A DNA stretch of 7,328 nucleotides from Candidatus Methanoperedens sp. (lineage in GTDB: Archaea; Halobacteriota; Methanosarcinia; Methanosarcinales; Methanoperedenaceae). Location of the stretch: the NCBI GenBank assembly GCA_023249275.1, contig JAHFCV010000122.1:1-7328 (forward strand), written 5' to 3'. The position numbers and the translations under genes are program-made. The notes under the pieces were generated by a model that was given only the letters and a program-made list of their open reading frames with translations, made no database searches and had not been told where the DNA came from. The stretch's first letter is position 1, and each line of letters starts with the position of its first letter. Below are positions 1 through 6,119 of the stretch, one piece after another.

Positions 1-1
1 A

Positions 2-1516
2 AACGAAACGGATGCGAATTTTGTTTCAATAAGCGGTCCTGAGATAATGAGCAAATATTACGGTGAGAGTGAAAAACATATCCGTGAAATATTTGATGAG
101 GCTGAAAAGGCGGCTCCTACCATTATTTTCATAGACGAGATTGACAGCATTGCCCCGAAAAGAGAAGAAGTCACAGGCGAAGTGGAGCGAAGGGTGGTGG
201 CGCAGTTATTATCGTTAATGGACGGCTTGAAAACGCGCGGTCAGGTGATAGTCATTGCTGCCACCAACAGACCCAATGCGATTGATATTGCGCTTCGGCG
301 CGGGGGAAGATTTGACCGCGAGATAGAGATAGGCATCCCAGACCGTATCGGAAGGCTCGAAATACTCCAGGTGCATACACGGGGGATGCCGCTATCGGAT
401 GATATGGCTGAGGAGAAAGGGATGCGCGAGATAGCTGACATGACGCATGGTTTTGTGGGGGCGGACATATCGTCGCTCTGTAAGGAAGCAGCCATGCATG
501 CAATTCGCCTCATCCTGCCAAAAATCAATATCATGGAGGAAATTCCCCCCGAGATTATGGAAAAAATCGTGGTGACAAAAGAGGATTTCCTTAATGCGCT
601 TGTGACTATCGAGCCCTCTGCCCTGCGGGAGGTCTTTGTAGAGGTGCCTGCTGTGAGGTGGGCAGAAATCGGGGGGCTTGAATCAGTGAAACAAGAACTC
701 ATCGAAGCAGTTGAATGGCCGCTCAAATATCCTGAAGCCTTTGAAGCCATTAACACGCGACCGCCTAAAGGGGTGCTGCTCTTCGGACCTCCGGGTACCG
801 GAAAGACCATGCTCGCAAAAGCCATAGCTACCGAGAGCGAAGCAAATTTCATAAGCATTAAAGGTCCGGAACTCCTGAGTAAATACGTGGGAGAGTCTGA
901 GCGCGCAATCAGGGAAACATTCAGGAAAGCAAGGCAGGCTGCGCCTACTATCATCTTTTTTGACGAGATAGACTCCATCGTCCCCACACGCGGCGCGGCA
1001 TTTGATTCAGGTGTGACTGAGAGGGTTGTAAGCCAGATACTTACAGAAATTGACGGGCTTGAAGAACTTAAGAACGTGGTGATTGTGGCTGCCACGAACC
1101 GACCTGATATGGTTGACCCGGCGCTCCTGCGACCCGGCAGGCTCGACAGGATTATTTACATAAGACCTCCTGATTTAAAAGAAAGGGAGATGATATTCAA
1201 CATTCACCTGAAAGGCAAGCCCCTGTCTCACGATGTCGATGTGTCAGCTCTTGCAAAGAGAACCGAAGGGTATGTGGGCGCTGACCTCGCTGCTATATGC
1301 CATGAAGCTGCATTGCTGGCGCTTCGGGACTGCATCAGACCAGGGATGGAAAGAGAGGACGTTAAGAAGGAAGCACCCAATATCAGGATAAAAAACGAGC
1401 ATTTTGAAAAAGCTTTTAGTATGGTGAGACCCACTACATGGGATTTAAAAGAATATGAAGCGATGGCGGATTTTTCAAAAGCAGCCAGCAAAGACAAAAA
1501 GAAAAAGGAAAAATGA
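2..1516 (+). CDS. cdc48: Cdc48/VAT-type double AAA+ ATPase, 5' end outside window
   Basis: Cytosolic hexameric unfoldase (archaeal homologue of p97/VCP) that threads proteins through its pore using ATP, probably handing them to the proteasome. The open frame runs back to the window edge, so an internal ATG at 47 is not the start; the N domain and the D1 Walker A are missing from view, while about 504 C-terminal residues are visible. D1 shows Walker B IIFIDEID (122-145), sensor 1 ATNRP and the arginine-finger stretch ALRRGGRFDRE. D2 shows Walker A GPPGTGKT (785-808), Walker B IIFFDEID (950-973), sensor 1 ATNRPD and ALLRPGRLDR. Both visible Walker B motifs keep the catalytic Glu. In D1 the usual DPALRR reads DIALRR; D2 keeps DPALLRPGR. 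The C-terminus is a lysine-rich tail (DKKKKEK) without a visible HbYX proteasome-docking motif. The next gene, an Hsp20 protein, starts 3 nt after the stop, which suggests co-transcription. Family identity is very secure; which paralogue of Cdc48 this is cannot be told. Confidence 0.97.
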   Translation, partial: NETDANFVSISGPEIMSKYYGESEKHIREIFDEAEKAAPTIIFIDEIDSIAPKREEVTGEVERRVVAQLLSLMDGLKTRGQVIVIAATNRPNAIDIALRRGGRFDREIEIGIPDRIGRLEILQVHTRGMPLSDDMAEEKGMREIADMTHGFVGADISSLCKEAAMHAIRLILPKINIMEEIPPEIMEKIVVTKEDFLNALVTIEPSALREVFVEVPAVRWAEIGGLESVKQELIEAVEWPLKYPEAFEAINTRPPKGVLLFGPPGTGKTMLAKAIATESEANFISIKGPELLSKYVGESERAIRETFRKARQAAPTIIFFDEIDSIVPTRGAAFDSGVTERVVSQILTEIDGLEELKNVVIVAATNRPDMVDPALLRPGRLDRIIYIRPPDLKEREMIFNIHLKGKPLSHDVDVSALAKRTEGYVGADLAAICHEAALLALRDCIRPGMEREDVKKEAPNIRIKNEHFEKAFSMVRPTTWDLKEYEAMADFSKAASKDKKKKEK

Positions 1517-1519
1517 ACT

Positions 1520-1951
1520 ATGAAAAAAAGAAACGAGTTTGAGGAATTCATACGGCAATTAGAAGAAGCTGTAGACTGTATTATAGACGAGATTGATATT
1601 CCTGAAGAGAGACATGTAAATATCAATATCTCGATTAACGTTTTTCCAGTCATGATGCCGGTTTCCGGGGAGGTCAGCTATCATCATGCTCGAAAAACGA
1701 ATGTGGATATTCTTGATACTGGAAAAAACATTCATGCAGTAATAAGGATTCCAGACATGGAAAAGGAGACTATCAAACTTGTGGATTCGGGAAGGGCTGT
1801 TGAAATTACAGCGCTGAGCGGCGGCAATACAATAAATGAAAGGATTGAACTGCCTGCAAAGGTTAATAAAACCTTTAAAACCACATACTGTAACGGGATT
1901 CTTGAGGTTGTTTTTAATAAACCTAAAAATGCCAGGAAGAGCGTTAAGTAG
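1520..1951 (+). CDS. Hsp20/alpha-crystallin-domain (CS-like, GvpH-like) small chaperone
   Basis: A 143-residue protein with an acidic helical N-terminus (about residues 1-35) and a beta-rich alpha-crystallin-like domain at about 60-135, running from VDILDTGKNIHAVIRIPDM to the strand CNGILEVVF. This last segment corresponds to the AxxxNGVL signature of small heat-shock proteins, with the Ala replaced by Thr. No C-terminal I-x-I oligomerisation motif is seen, so it may belong to the divergent Hsp20/GvpH-like group rather than to classical small HSPs. Such proteins hold unfolding polypeptides without ATP; that role is inferred. It begins 3 nt after the cdc48 stop, and AAGGA at 1505-1509 lies 10 nt before the ATG, so it is probably co-translated with the unfoldase. 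The stop codon is TAG. It is not accompanied by gas-vesicle genes here, so a GvpH function is not supported. Confidence 0.85.
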   Translation: MKKRNEFEEFIRQLEEAVDCIIDEIDIPEERHVNINISINVFPVMMPVSGEVSYHHARKTNVDILDTGKNIHAVIRIPDMEKETIKLVDSGRAVEITALSGGNTINERIELPAKVNKTFKTTYCNGILEVVFNKPKNARKSVK

Positions 1952-1960
1952 GCAGCAAAG

Positions 1961-1968
1961 CTTTTAAT
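1961..1968 (+). promoter_or_regulatory. possible TATA box upstream of hisG
   Basis: CTTTTAAT preceded by purine/A-rich GCAAAG, which resembles an archaeal BRE-TATA pair. A start about 26 nt downstream of the box centre would fall near 1991, just before the hisG ATG. The 43-nt gap between the Hsp20 stop and hisG is long enough for a promoter, but co-transcription from upstream is equally possible. Confidence 0.25.
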
Positions 1969-1983
1969 CAGTGAATTCATTTT

Positions 1984-1989
1984 AGGGGA
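1984..1989 (+). promoter_or_regulatory. Shine-Dalgarno site of hisG
   Basis: AGGGGA ends 5 nt before the ATG at 1995. It supports that start and translation from a leadered transcript. It sits in mild conflict with the possible promoter at 1961-1968, which would give an almost leaderless mRNA. Confidence 0.55.
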
Positions 1990-1994
1990 ATATT

Positions 1995-2867
1995 ATGATA
2001 GACATCGCTCTCCCAAAAGGCAGCCTTGAGGAACAGACTCTACTCTTGTTCAAACAGGCAGACCTTGAGATAAGAAAAACCGACCGTGAATATAACCCCA
2101 CGGTAAAAGACCCCAGAATAAAAAAAGTCAAGATACTGCGCCCGCAGGAAATCCCGAAATATGTTGAGGAGGGTTACTTTGACCTGGGCATATCTGGGAA
2201 GGACTGGGTGATGGAATCAGACGCTGACGTAGTTGAAATCGCTGATATGTTTTACAGTAAAATGGGTGAGGGGATAGTAAAAATCATAGTTGCTGTGCCT
2301 ATTGACCGGGACATCAAAAGCGCAAAAGACATAAAACCCGGAAGCAGGGTTTCGACAGAGTATCCCAAACTCACCAGGAAATTCTTTGACAACCTGGGAA
2401 TCCCGGTGGATATCCGCTATTCATATGGCGCAACTGAAGCAAAGGTTCCCGAACTTGTGGATGTGATTGTTGATTTGACAGAAACGGGTTCAACCCTGCG
2501 CAAGAACGGGTTAAAAATCGTGGATATCATTCTTGAATCCAATACAAAGCTTATTGCAAACAAAAAAAGCTGGAAAGACCCGGTGAAACGCAAGGAAATC
2601 GAGGAGATAAAAATACTCTTGCTGGCTGTTCTGGAAGCCCGCGGCAAGGTTTACATAGTAATGAATGTGCCTGAGGCAAAACTTGACAGCGTTGTGAGCG
2701 CGCTGCCGGCGATGAAAAAGCCCACGGTCTCAAAACTCTACAAATCGGATTTTTATGCCGTGGAAACAGTGGTGAGCAAGAGCGAGATAAATATACTTAT
2801 CCCCAAGCTCAAGAGCCTGGGCGCAGAGGATATTCTTGAGATGGATATTGCAAAGATTGTGCATTAA
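1995..2867 (+). CDS. hisG: ATP phosphoribosyltransferase, long form (HisG)
   Basis: Catalyses the first step of histidine biosynthesis: ATP + PRPP to N1-(5-phosphoribosyl)-ATP + PPi, in the cytosol. The 290-residue length fits the long, HisZ-independent form. The N-terminus IALPKGSL, followed by FDLGISGKDW (62-71), is typical of the periplasmic-binding-like catalytic fold. The PRPP-binding signature DVIVDLTETGSTLR lies at 156-169. A C-terminal HisG_C domain (about 218-290, ferredoxin-like, ACT-related) follows and is the site where histidine inhibits long-form enzymes allosterically. The start at 1995 has an AGGGGA Shine-Dalgarno 5 nt upstream. No other his genes are adjacent, which is common in archaea where the pathway is scattered. 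The enzyme shares the substrate PRPP with the beta-RFAP synthase on the other side of the accessory island. Confidence 0.97.
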   Translation: MIDIALPKGSLEEQTLLLFKQADLEIRKTDREYNPTVKDPRIKKVKILRPQEIPKYVEEGYFDLGISGKDWVMESDADVVEIADMFYSKMGEGIVKIIVAVPIDRDIKSAKDIKPGSRVSTEYPKLTRKFFDNLGIPVDIRYSYGATEAKVPELVDVIVDLTETGSTLRKNGLKIVDIILESNTKLIANKKSWKDPVKRKEIEEIKILLLAVLEARGKVYIVMNVPEAKLDSVVSALPAMKKPTVSKLYKSDFYAVETVVSKSEINILIPKLKSLGAEDILEMDIAKIVH

Positions 2868-2896
2868 GAATAGTAGTAGGGCTGATAAAAACGGTT

Positions 2897-2917
2897 AAAG
2901 CCCAGCGTGTAGGCTTT
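2897..2917 (+). other. short perfect hairpin after hisG
   Basis: AAAGCC (2897-2902) and GGCTTT (2912-2917) form a perfect 6-bp stem with a 9-nt loop, 29 nt after the hisG stop. An overlapping alternative stem, GGGCT (2879-2883) with AGCCC (2899-2903), is mutually exclusive with it. There is no clear T-tract behind either, so it is not called a terminator; a 3'-end or processing structure is possible, and so is chance. Confidence 0.2.
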
Positions 2918-2958
2918 GTGCAAGGAATTATTTACATGAGCCAATGTAGTGGAAGATT

Positions 2959-2967
2959 GATATACTA
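2959..2967 (+). promoter_or_regulatory. probable TATA box of the HhH gene
   Basis: GATATACTA in an AT-rich stretch after purine-rich GGAAGATT. A start about 26 nt downstream of the box centre would be near 2989, which lies past the ATG at 2977 but 12 nt before the ATG at 3001. This favours the shorter start for the gene. Confidence 0.35.
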
Positions 2968-3000
2968 TCAAAACTTATGTTTATTTGTAAGCGTGATTTT

Positions 3001-3528
3001 ATGGAAATACCCGATTTAAAACAGTTTATCGAAAGAGACAAAGATGAAGAATTTGATGGTATGGTATTCGATTTCAAAAGTAAAACTTCTCTGACAAAAA
3101 CCGAACTATTAAGAATAGCTGACTGGAAGTTTTATCGTCTCTGGCCATCTAGACATAAAAAATGGATTGAAAGTAACCCAGATGAATTGATAAAAAAAAC
3201 CACAGAAAGAGCAATAAAGGAAATCGATGATAAAAATAAAGTTGAAATATTAGATGCCTTAACAGGTGTGGGAATACCTATGGCATCAGCTATCTTAACT
3301 GTGCTGAATCCAAATGATTATGGTGTCATTGATATTAACGCATGGTATGCACTCAATTCTGAAGAGAAGCGATCATTTACTTCGTACGATTTTATACTAT
3401 TCATGAAGAAAATAAGAGAAATTGCTAAAAAGCAAAACTTATGTGCAAGACAAACGGAGATAGGACTTTTTAAGTGGGGTCAAGAGAGGAGAGGGAAGAA
3501 TAAAAAGAAGAAAAATTGTATTGATTAA
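3001..3528 (+). CDS. orphan helix-hairpin-helix (HhH-GPD-like) protein of unknown function
   Basis: Not a named family to me. The 175-residue product (183 if the in-frame ATG at 2977 is used, which adds MFICKRDF) is mostly helical. Counting from 2977, residues 95-107 read LTGVGIPMASAIL, a helix-hairpin-helix of the HhH-GPD kind, followed by a VIDINAW segment (118-123) whose Asp119 occupies about the place of the catalytic Asp in HhH DNA glycosylases. Upstream there is a WKFYRLWP segment (50-57). The C-terminal RQTEIGLFKWGQ (159-169) looks like a family-conserved end; the lysine-rich residues after it run into an antitoxin relic and are probably not native. DNA binding is inferred from the fold; base-excision activity is not established because the usual glycosylase Lys and iron-sulphur Cys are not evident. 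Neither start has a Shine-Dalgarno; the TATA-like box at 2959 favours 3001. The gene is clearly richer in A+T than hisG and beta-RFAP synthase around it, which suggests lateral acquisition. Confidence 0.7.
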   Translation: MEIPDLKQFIERDKDEEFDGMVFDFKSKTSLTKTELLRIADWKFYRLWPSRHKKWIESNPDELIKKTTERAIKEIDDKNKVEILDALTGVGIPMASAILTVLNPNDYGVIDINAWYALNSEEKRSFTSYDFILFMKKIREIAKKQNLCARQTEIGLFKWGQERRGKNKKKKNCID

Positions 3529-3699
3529 CAAAATACTGGATATGCTGGGTCTGAAACCGGAGAACAAATTAGAATGACAGTAGTGAATAAGAAACGGATT
3601 GTAAAGGAATCTTCTGACCCTGTTGATGAACTTTCTGGAATAATTAAAATCAAAGAGACGGAAGCAGAGAAACATATAGAATCTGAAGAGTGGTATTAA
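3512..3699 (+). pseudogene. frameshifted relic of an AbrB/MazE/VapB-type antitoxin
   Basis: Two frames together read as a swapped-hairpin AbrB antitoxin without its N-terminus. The first part (3512-3574) gives KIVLINKILDMLGLKPENKL, matching the classic pattern of (Q)IVIPKEIRDxLGLKPGDKL, and stops at TGA 3575-3577. The next frame gives RMTVVNKKRIV and then ESSDPVDELSGIIKIK, ending EEWY with TAA at 3697-3699, matching the second half and the typical DPVxxLxG linker. Adding one base near 3571 would join the halves, so a single-nucleotide deletion explains the break. The initial strand and any start codon are absent: in this frame the sequence upstream is a polypurine run that also encodes the lysine-rich tail of the HhH protein, whose stop lies inside the relic. 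No intact partner toxin gene follows. The antitoxin origin is well supported by the pattern; the exact subfamily (VapB or MazE) is not. Confidence 0.7.
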
Positions 3700-3701
3700 T
3701 T
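3694..3701 (+). promoter_or_regulatory. possible TATA box for beta-RFAP synthase
   Basis: TATTAATT is the only AT-rich box close to the gene. A start about 26 nt after its centre would lie near 3724 and leave a 20-nt leader before the ATG at 3744. It lies on the stop codon of the antitoxin relic, so the promoter, if real, may have been altered by the insertion. No good Shine-Dalgarno is found. Confidence 0.2.
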
Positions 3702-3743
3702 GTCTCTAACCCAAGTTCCGAAAGGGACAAATGCACCTTGATT

Positions 3744-4685
3744 ATGTTGAAAATAACCACCCCATCCCGCCTCCATATAACCCTCATCGACATGAACGCA
3801 AGCATCGGGCGCGTGGATGGGAGCATCGGACTCACGCTTGATGAGCCTTCTATCAGCATCAAAGCCAAAAAATCAGACACGGTCGAAATAACAGGGAATA
3901 GCGAGCATCTTGAACGAATGAGAACCAGCGCCGCCTTGCTTCTGCCTGAAGGAAAGGGAATTCGCATCAGCATCGAAAAAGATTACCCCTCTCATGTCGG
4001 TCTTGGCTCAGGAACGCAGGCTGCACTTGCGGCAGGTATGGCTGTTAATAAAATATATAACCTGGGCTTGAGCGTGTATGACCTCGCAATAAAAGTCGGG
4101 AGAGGAGGCACAAGCGGCATCGGCGTTGCTGCGTTTGAAAAAGGCGGCTTTATACTCGACGGTGGGCACAAGTTCAGCGAGAAAAAAGCGTTCCTTCCAT
4201 CAGCGGCGAGCAAACTTCCTCCTGCGCCTGTTTTATTGAGAAAAGATTTCCCGGACTGGGACATCGTGGTTGCAGTGCCGGAGCAGAAAGGCGCATCAAG
4301 TAAAAAAGAGATAAACATTTTCCAGGAAAAATGCCCTGTGCCGTTGCGGGAAGTGGAAAAACTTTCGCATATAATTTTGATGCAGATGCTTCCGGCGCTT
4401 GTAGAGAAAGATATCATGACTTTCGGGAAGAGCATCAACTCTATCCAGGAGATTGGATTCAAGAAAAGGGAAGTTGAACTCCAGCCTGTTTCGAGAGAAT
4501 TAATGCAGGCGTTAAGGAACGGGGGAGCATACGGCGCAGGCATGAGTTCATTTGGTCCCACGGTTTATGCATTTGGCGATGATGCAGAAAATCTCAAGAA
4601 AATCGCGCAGGAATTGCTGGGGGAAAAAGGGAAGGTCTTTATCACAAAGGCGAGGAACGAAGGCGCGAGAATAGAAAATAGTTGA
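3744..4685 (+). CDS. beta-ribofuranosylaminobenzene 5'-phosphate synthase (GHMP-kinase fold)
   Basis: Condenses PRPP with a 4-substituted benzoate (p-aminobenzoate in the original assay; p-hydroxybenzoate has been proposed as the physiological substrate), releasing CO2 and PPi. This is the first dedicated step towards tetrahydromethanopterin or sarcinapterin, the C1 carrier of methanogenesis and methane oxidation. The 313-residue protein belongs to the GHMP-kinase superfamily: the glycine-rich loop reads HVGLGSGTQAALAAG at 84-98, the family-typical GRGGTSGIGVAAFEKGGF follows at 119-136, and a C-terminal GGAYGAGMSSFGPTVYAF segment at 260-277 closes the site. The open frame extends back to a GTG at 3690, but the family normally begins with a short KITTPSRLHITL-like segment, so ATG 3744 is chosen. 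No Shine-Dalgarno is evident. It is isolated from other pterin genes here. Confidence in the family is high. Confidence 0.95.
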   Translation: MLKITTPSRLHITLIDMNASIGRVDGSIGLTLDEPSISIKAKKSDTVEITGNSEHLERMRTSAALLLPEGKGIRISIEKDYPSHVGLGSGTQAALAAGMAVNKIYNLGLSVYDLAIKVGRGGTSGIGVAAFEKGGFILDGGHKFSEKKAFLPSAASKLPPAPVLLRKDFPDWDIVVAVPEQKGASSKKEINIFQEKCPVPLREVEKLSHIILMQMLPALVEKDIMTFGKSINSIQEIGFKKREVELQPVSRELMQALRNGGAYGAGMSSFGPTVYAFGDDAENLKKIAQELLGEKGKVFITKARNEGARIENS

Positions 4686-4690
4686 CTTAA

Positions 4691-4699
4691 CATTTATCT
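4691..4699 (+). promoter_or_regulatory. possible TATA box of prf1
   Basis: CATTTATCT in the 69-nt gap between the beta-RFAP synthase stop and prf1. A start about 26 nt downstream would be near 4720, giving a leader of about 35 nt that carries the Shine-Dalgarno. A slightly earlier start would include the upstream ORF at 4712. Confidence 0.35.
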
Positions 4700-4711
4700 A
4701 TCTTAGCCGAT

Positions 4712-4750
4712 ATGAAAGAACCAAATCTCCTGTTTTCCAGAGGAGCCTAA
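4712..4750 (+). promoter_or_regulatory. candidate 12-codon upstream ORF in the prf1 leader
   Basis: ATG at 4712 opens a frame encoding MKEPNLLFSRGA that ends in TAA at 4748-4750, 4 nt before the prf1 ATG. It spans both arms of the hairpin that can hide the prf1 Shine-Dalgarno. It has no Shine-Dalgarno of its own and would need a near-leaderless transcript to be read. An ORF of this length is frequent by chance, so this is a lead and not a firm gene. Confidence 0.2.
4727..4745 (+). promoter_or_regulatory. prf1 Shine-Dalgarno inside a small hairpin
   Basis: GAGGAG at 4740-4745 is a strong Shine-Dalgarno 9 nt before ATG 4755 and fixes the prf1 start. Its AGGAG (4741-4745) is perfectly complementary to CTCCT at 4727-4731 across a 9-nt loop, so the leader could fold back over the ribosome site. 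The ribosome site is well supported; the regulatory hairpin (5 bp) is weak. Confidence 0.5.
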
Positions 4751-4754
4751 TCTA

Positions 4755-6002
4755 ATGGTCGAATCAGACGCACATAAAAAGTACGAATTCAAAAGGACGC
4801 TTGAGGCTCTGCGCAGCAAGCGCGGCAGAGGTACGGAACTTATCTCGCTCTATATCCCGCATGACAAGCAGATACATGAGGTAGCCTCCCAGCTCAGGGA
4901 AGAATTCGGTCAGGCGTCCAACATCAAATCAAGAGTGACAAGACAGAACGTGACTGGCGCAATCGAATCATTGCTATCAAGGCTCAAGCTGATACCAAAG
5001 GCGCCCGAGAACGGCGTTGTGATTTTTTGCGGCGCTGTGGATATAGGCGCTAACAAGACCGATATGGAGACCTATATAATCGAGCCGCCTGAACCCCTGG
5101 TGTCCTACAAGTATCACTGCGATTCATCTTTCCTTCTCACGCCGCTTGAAGAGATGCTCCACGAGCAAAAGACATACGGTCTCCTTGTTCTTGACAGGCG
5201 AGAAGCGACTGTGGGCGTGCTGCGCGGGAAGCATATCGAAGAGATGGCGCACCTTACTTCTAATGTTCCCGGCAAGCAGAGAAAAGGCGGCCAGAGTTCG
5301 CACAGGTTCCAGCAGCTTCGTCTTATTGCAATCAATGAATTCTATACCCGCATAGCTGACGCTGCAAGCGAGGTCTACCTGGGGGTCAATCAGAAGGATT
5401 TCGAGGGTGTTTTCATAGGCGGGCCATCACCCACCAAAGAAGAATTTGAAGCGGGTGAATTCCTTCATCATGAGATACAGAAAAAAATCCTGGGTCTTTT
5501 CGATGTGGCAAACACCGATGAGTCGGGTTTGACCGAACTTTTCGATAAACTTGGCGATGCCCTGCAGAATGTGGAAGTTGTCCAGGAAAAGAAACACATG
5601 GAGCGTTTCCTTAAAGAACTTGTGAATGAGATGGGGCTTGCATCCTATGGCGAGGAACAGGTGAGGAAAAATCTCCAGATGGGGTCAGTTGAGACGCTTT
5701 TGCTTTCGGATGAACTGCGAAAAGTGCGGCTCACAATAAAATGCGGCAATTGTGATTTTGAGGAGAAGAAAACCATTACGAAAAAACTCGGGGATGAGGA
5801 ATACAAGCCCGGTAATTGTACAAAGTGCGGGTCGTTCCTTAAGGTCGCAGAATCCGTGGACATCGTGGAGGAGCTTTCAGCCATAGCAGACCAGATGGGG
5901 ACGAATATAGCTTTTATTTCGAGTGATTTTGAGGAGGGAAATCAGCTTCTCACAGCTTTTGGCGGGATAGCTGCGATTTTGAGGTTCAAGACAGGGGTAT
6001 GA
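4755..6002 (+). CDS. prf1: peptide chain release factor aRF1
   Basis: Recognises all three stop codons in the ribosomal A site and triggers hydrolysis of peptidyl-tRNA. The 415 residues match the usual archaeal length. Domain 1 carries the stop-codon motifs NIKS (56-59) and YxCxxxF (Tyr120, Cys122, Phe126); domain 2 carries the catalytic GGQ (178-180) in RKGGQSSHRFQQ; domain 3 contains a Cys4 zinc-like minidomain (Cys330, 333, 355, 358) as found in many archaeal aRF1 proteins. The start is supported by GAGGAG 9 nt upstream and by the family-typical beginning HKKYEFKRTLEALR. The stop TGA overlaps the ATG of a short downstream ORF. Within this window stops include TAG twice (Hsp20 and IS5 transposase), which gives no hint that UAG is reserved for pyrrolysine. 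Nothing in the protein looks degenerate. Confidence 0.98.
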   Translation: MVESDAHKKYEFKRTLEALRSKRGRGTELISLYIPHDKQIHEVASQLREEFGQASNIKSRVTRQNVTGAIESLLSRLKLIPKAPENGVVIFCGAVDIGANKTDMETYIIEPPEPLVSYKYHCDSSFLLTPLEEMLHEQKTYGLLVLDRREATVGVLRGKHIEEMAHLTSNVPGKQRKGGQSSHRFQQLRLIAINEFYTRIADAASEVYLGVNQKDFEGVFIGGPSPTKEEFEAGEFLHHEIQKKILGLFDVANTDESGLTELFDKLGDALQNVEVVQEKKHMERFLKELVNEMGLASYGEEQVRKNLQMGSVETLLLSDELRKVRLTIKCGNCDFEEKKTITKKLGDEEYKPGNCTKCGSFLKVAESVDIVEELSAIADQMGTNIAFISSDFEEGNQLLTAFGGIAAILRFKTGV

Positions 6003-6081
6003 AAATAAATTTCAATCCCTCCAAGGCAGGCTGTCCCAAATATAGCCTCAATGAACCCAAAAAAATCAAAATATCAACAGA

Positions 6082-6093
6082 GAATTTTGAAAA
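6082..6093 (+). repeat. putative left inverted repeat of the IS5 element
   Basis: GAATTTTGAAAA pairs with the inverted copy at 7168-7179 with one mismatch. The position, about 62 nt before the transposase ATG, is suitable, but the repeat is short and AT-rich and could be chance. Confidence 0.35.
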
Positions 6094-6109
6094 ACCCATC
6101 TATACCGAA

Positions 6110-6119
6110 ATATTTAATA
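6110..6119 (+). promoter_or_regulatory. TATA box of the IS5 transposase gene
   Basis: ATATTTAATA, preceded by CCGAA that resembles a BRE. A start about 26 nt downstream of its centre falls at about 6141, practically on the ATG at 6144. Together with the absence of any Shine-Dalgarno this indicates a leaderless transposase mRNA. Confidence 0.45.

Noticed and set aside
284..325. RRGGRFDRE in D1 of Cdc48 in place of RRPGRFDRE, taken as a broken arginine finger
   Set aside because: The arginines are intact and this position varies in the family (human p97 has Phe there), so loss of function is not supported.
241..1095. Long reverse-strand open frame opposite cdc48
   Set aside because: The forward frame is an unmistakable AAA+ ATPase; the reverse product is Ser/Ile-rich with no motif, a shadow of the forward codon usage.
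1949..1951. TAG of the Hsp20 gene as a pyrrolysine codon
   Set aside because: The protein is complete at this point, and the readthrough frame yields no recognisable domain before entering the hisG start region.
3690..3743. GTG at 3690 as the start of beta-RFAP synthase
   Set aside because: The 18 extra residues do not resemble the family N-terminus, and the GTG lies inside the antitoxin relic; ATG 3744 gives the typical beginning.
3992..4561. Reverse-strand open frame opposite beta-RFAP synthase
   Set aside because: The forward frame carries all the family motifs; the reverse frame shows no domain, signal or ribosome site.
6031..6046. GGCTGTCCCAAATAT as the IS5 left end, paired with ATATTTTGGGACTG near 6819
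   Set aside because: The partner lies within the transposase codons for the conserved DKGYFG motif, so the match is coincidental.
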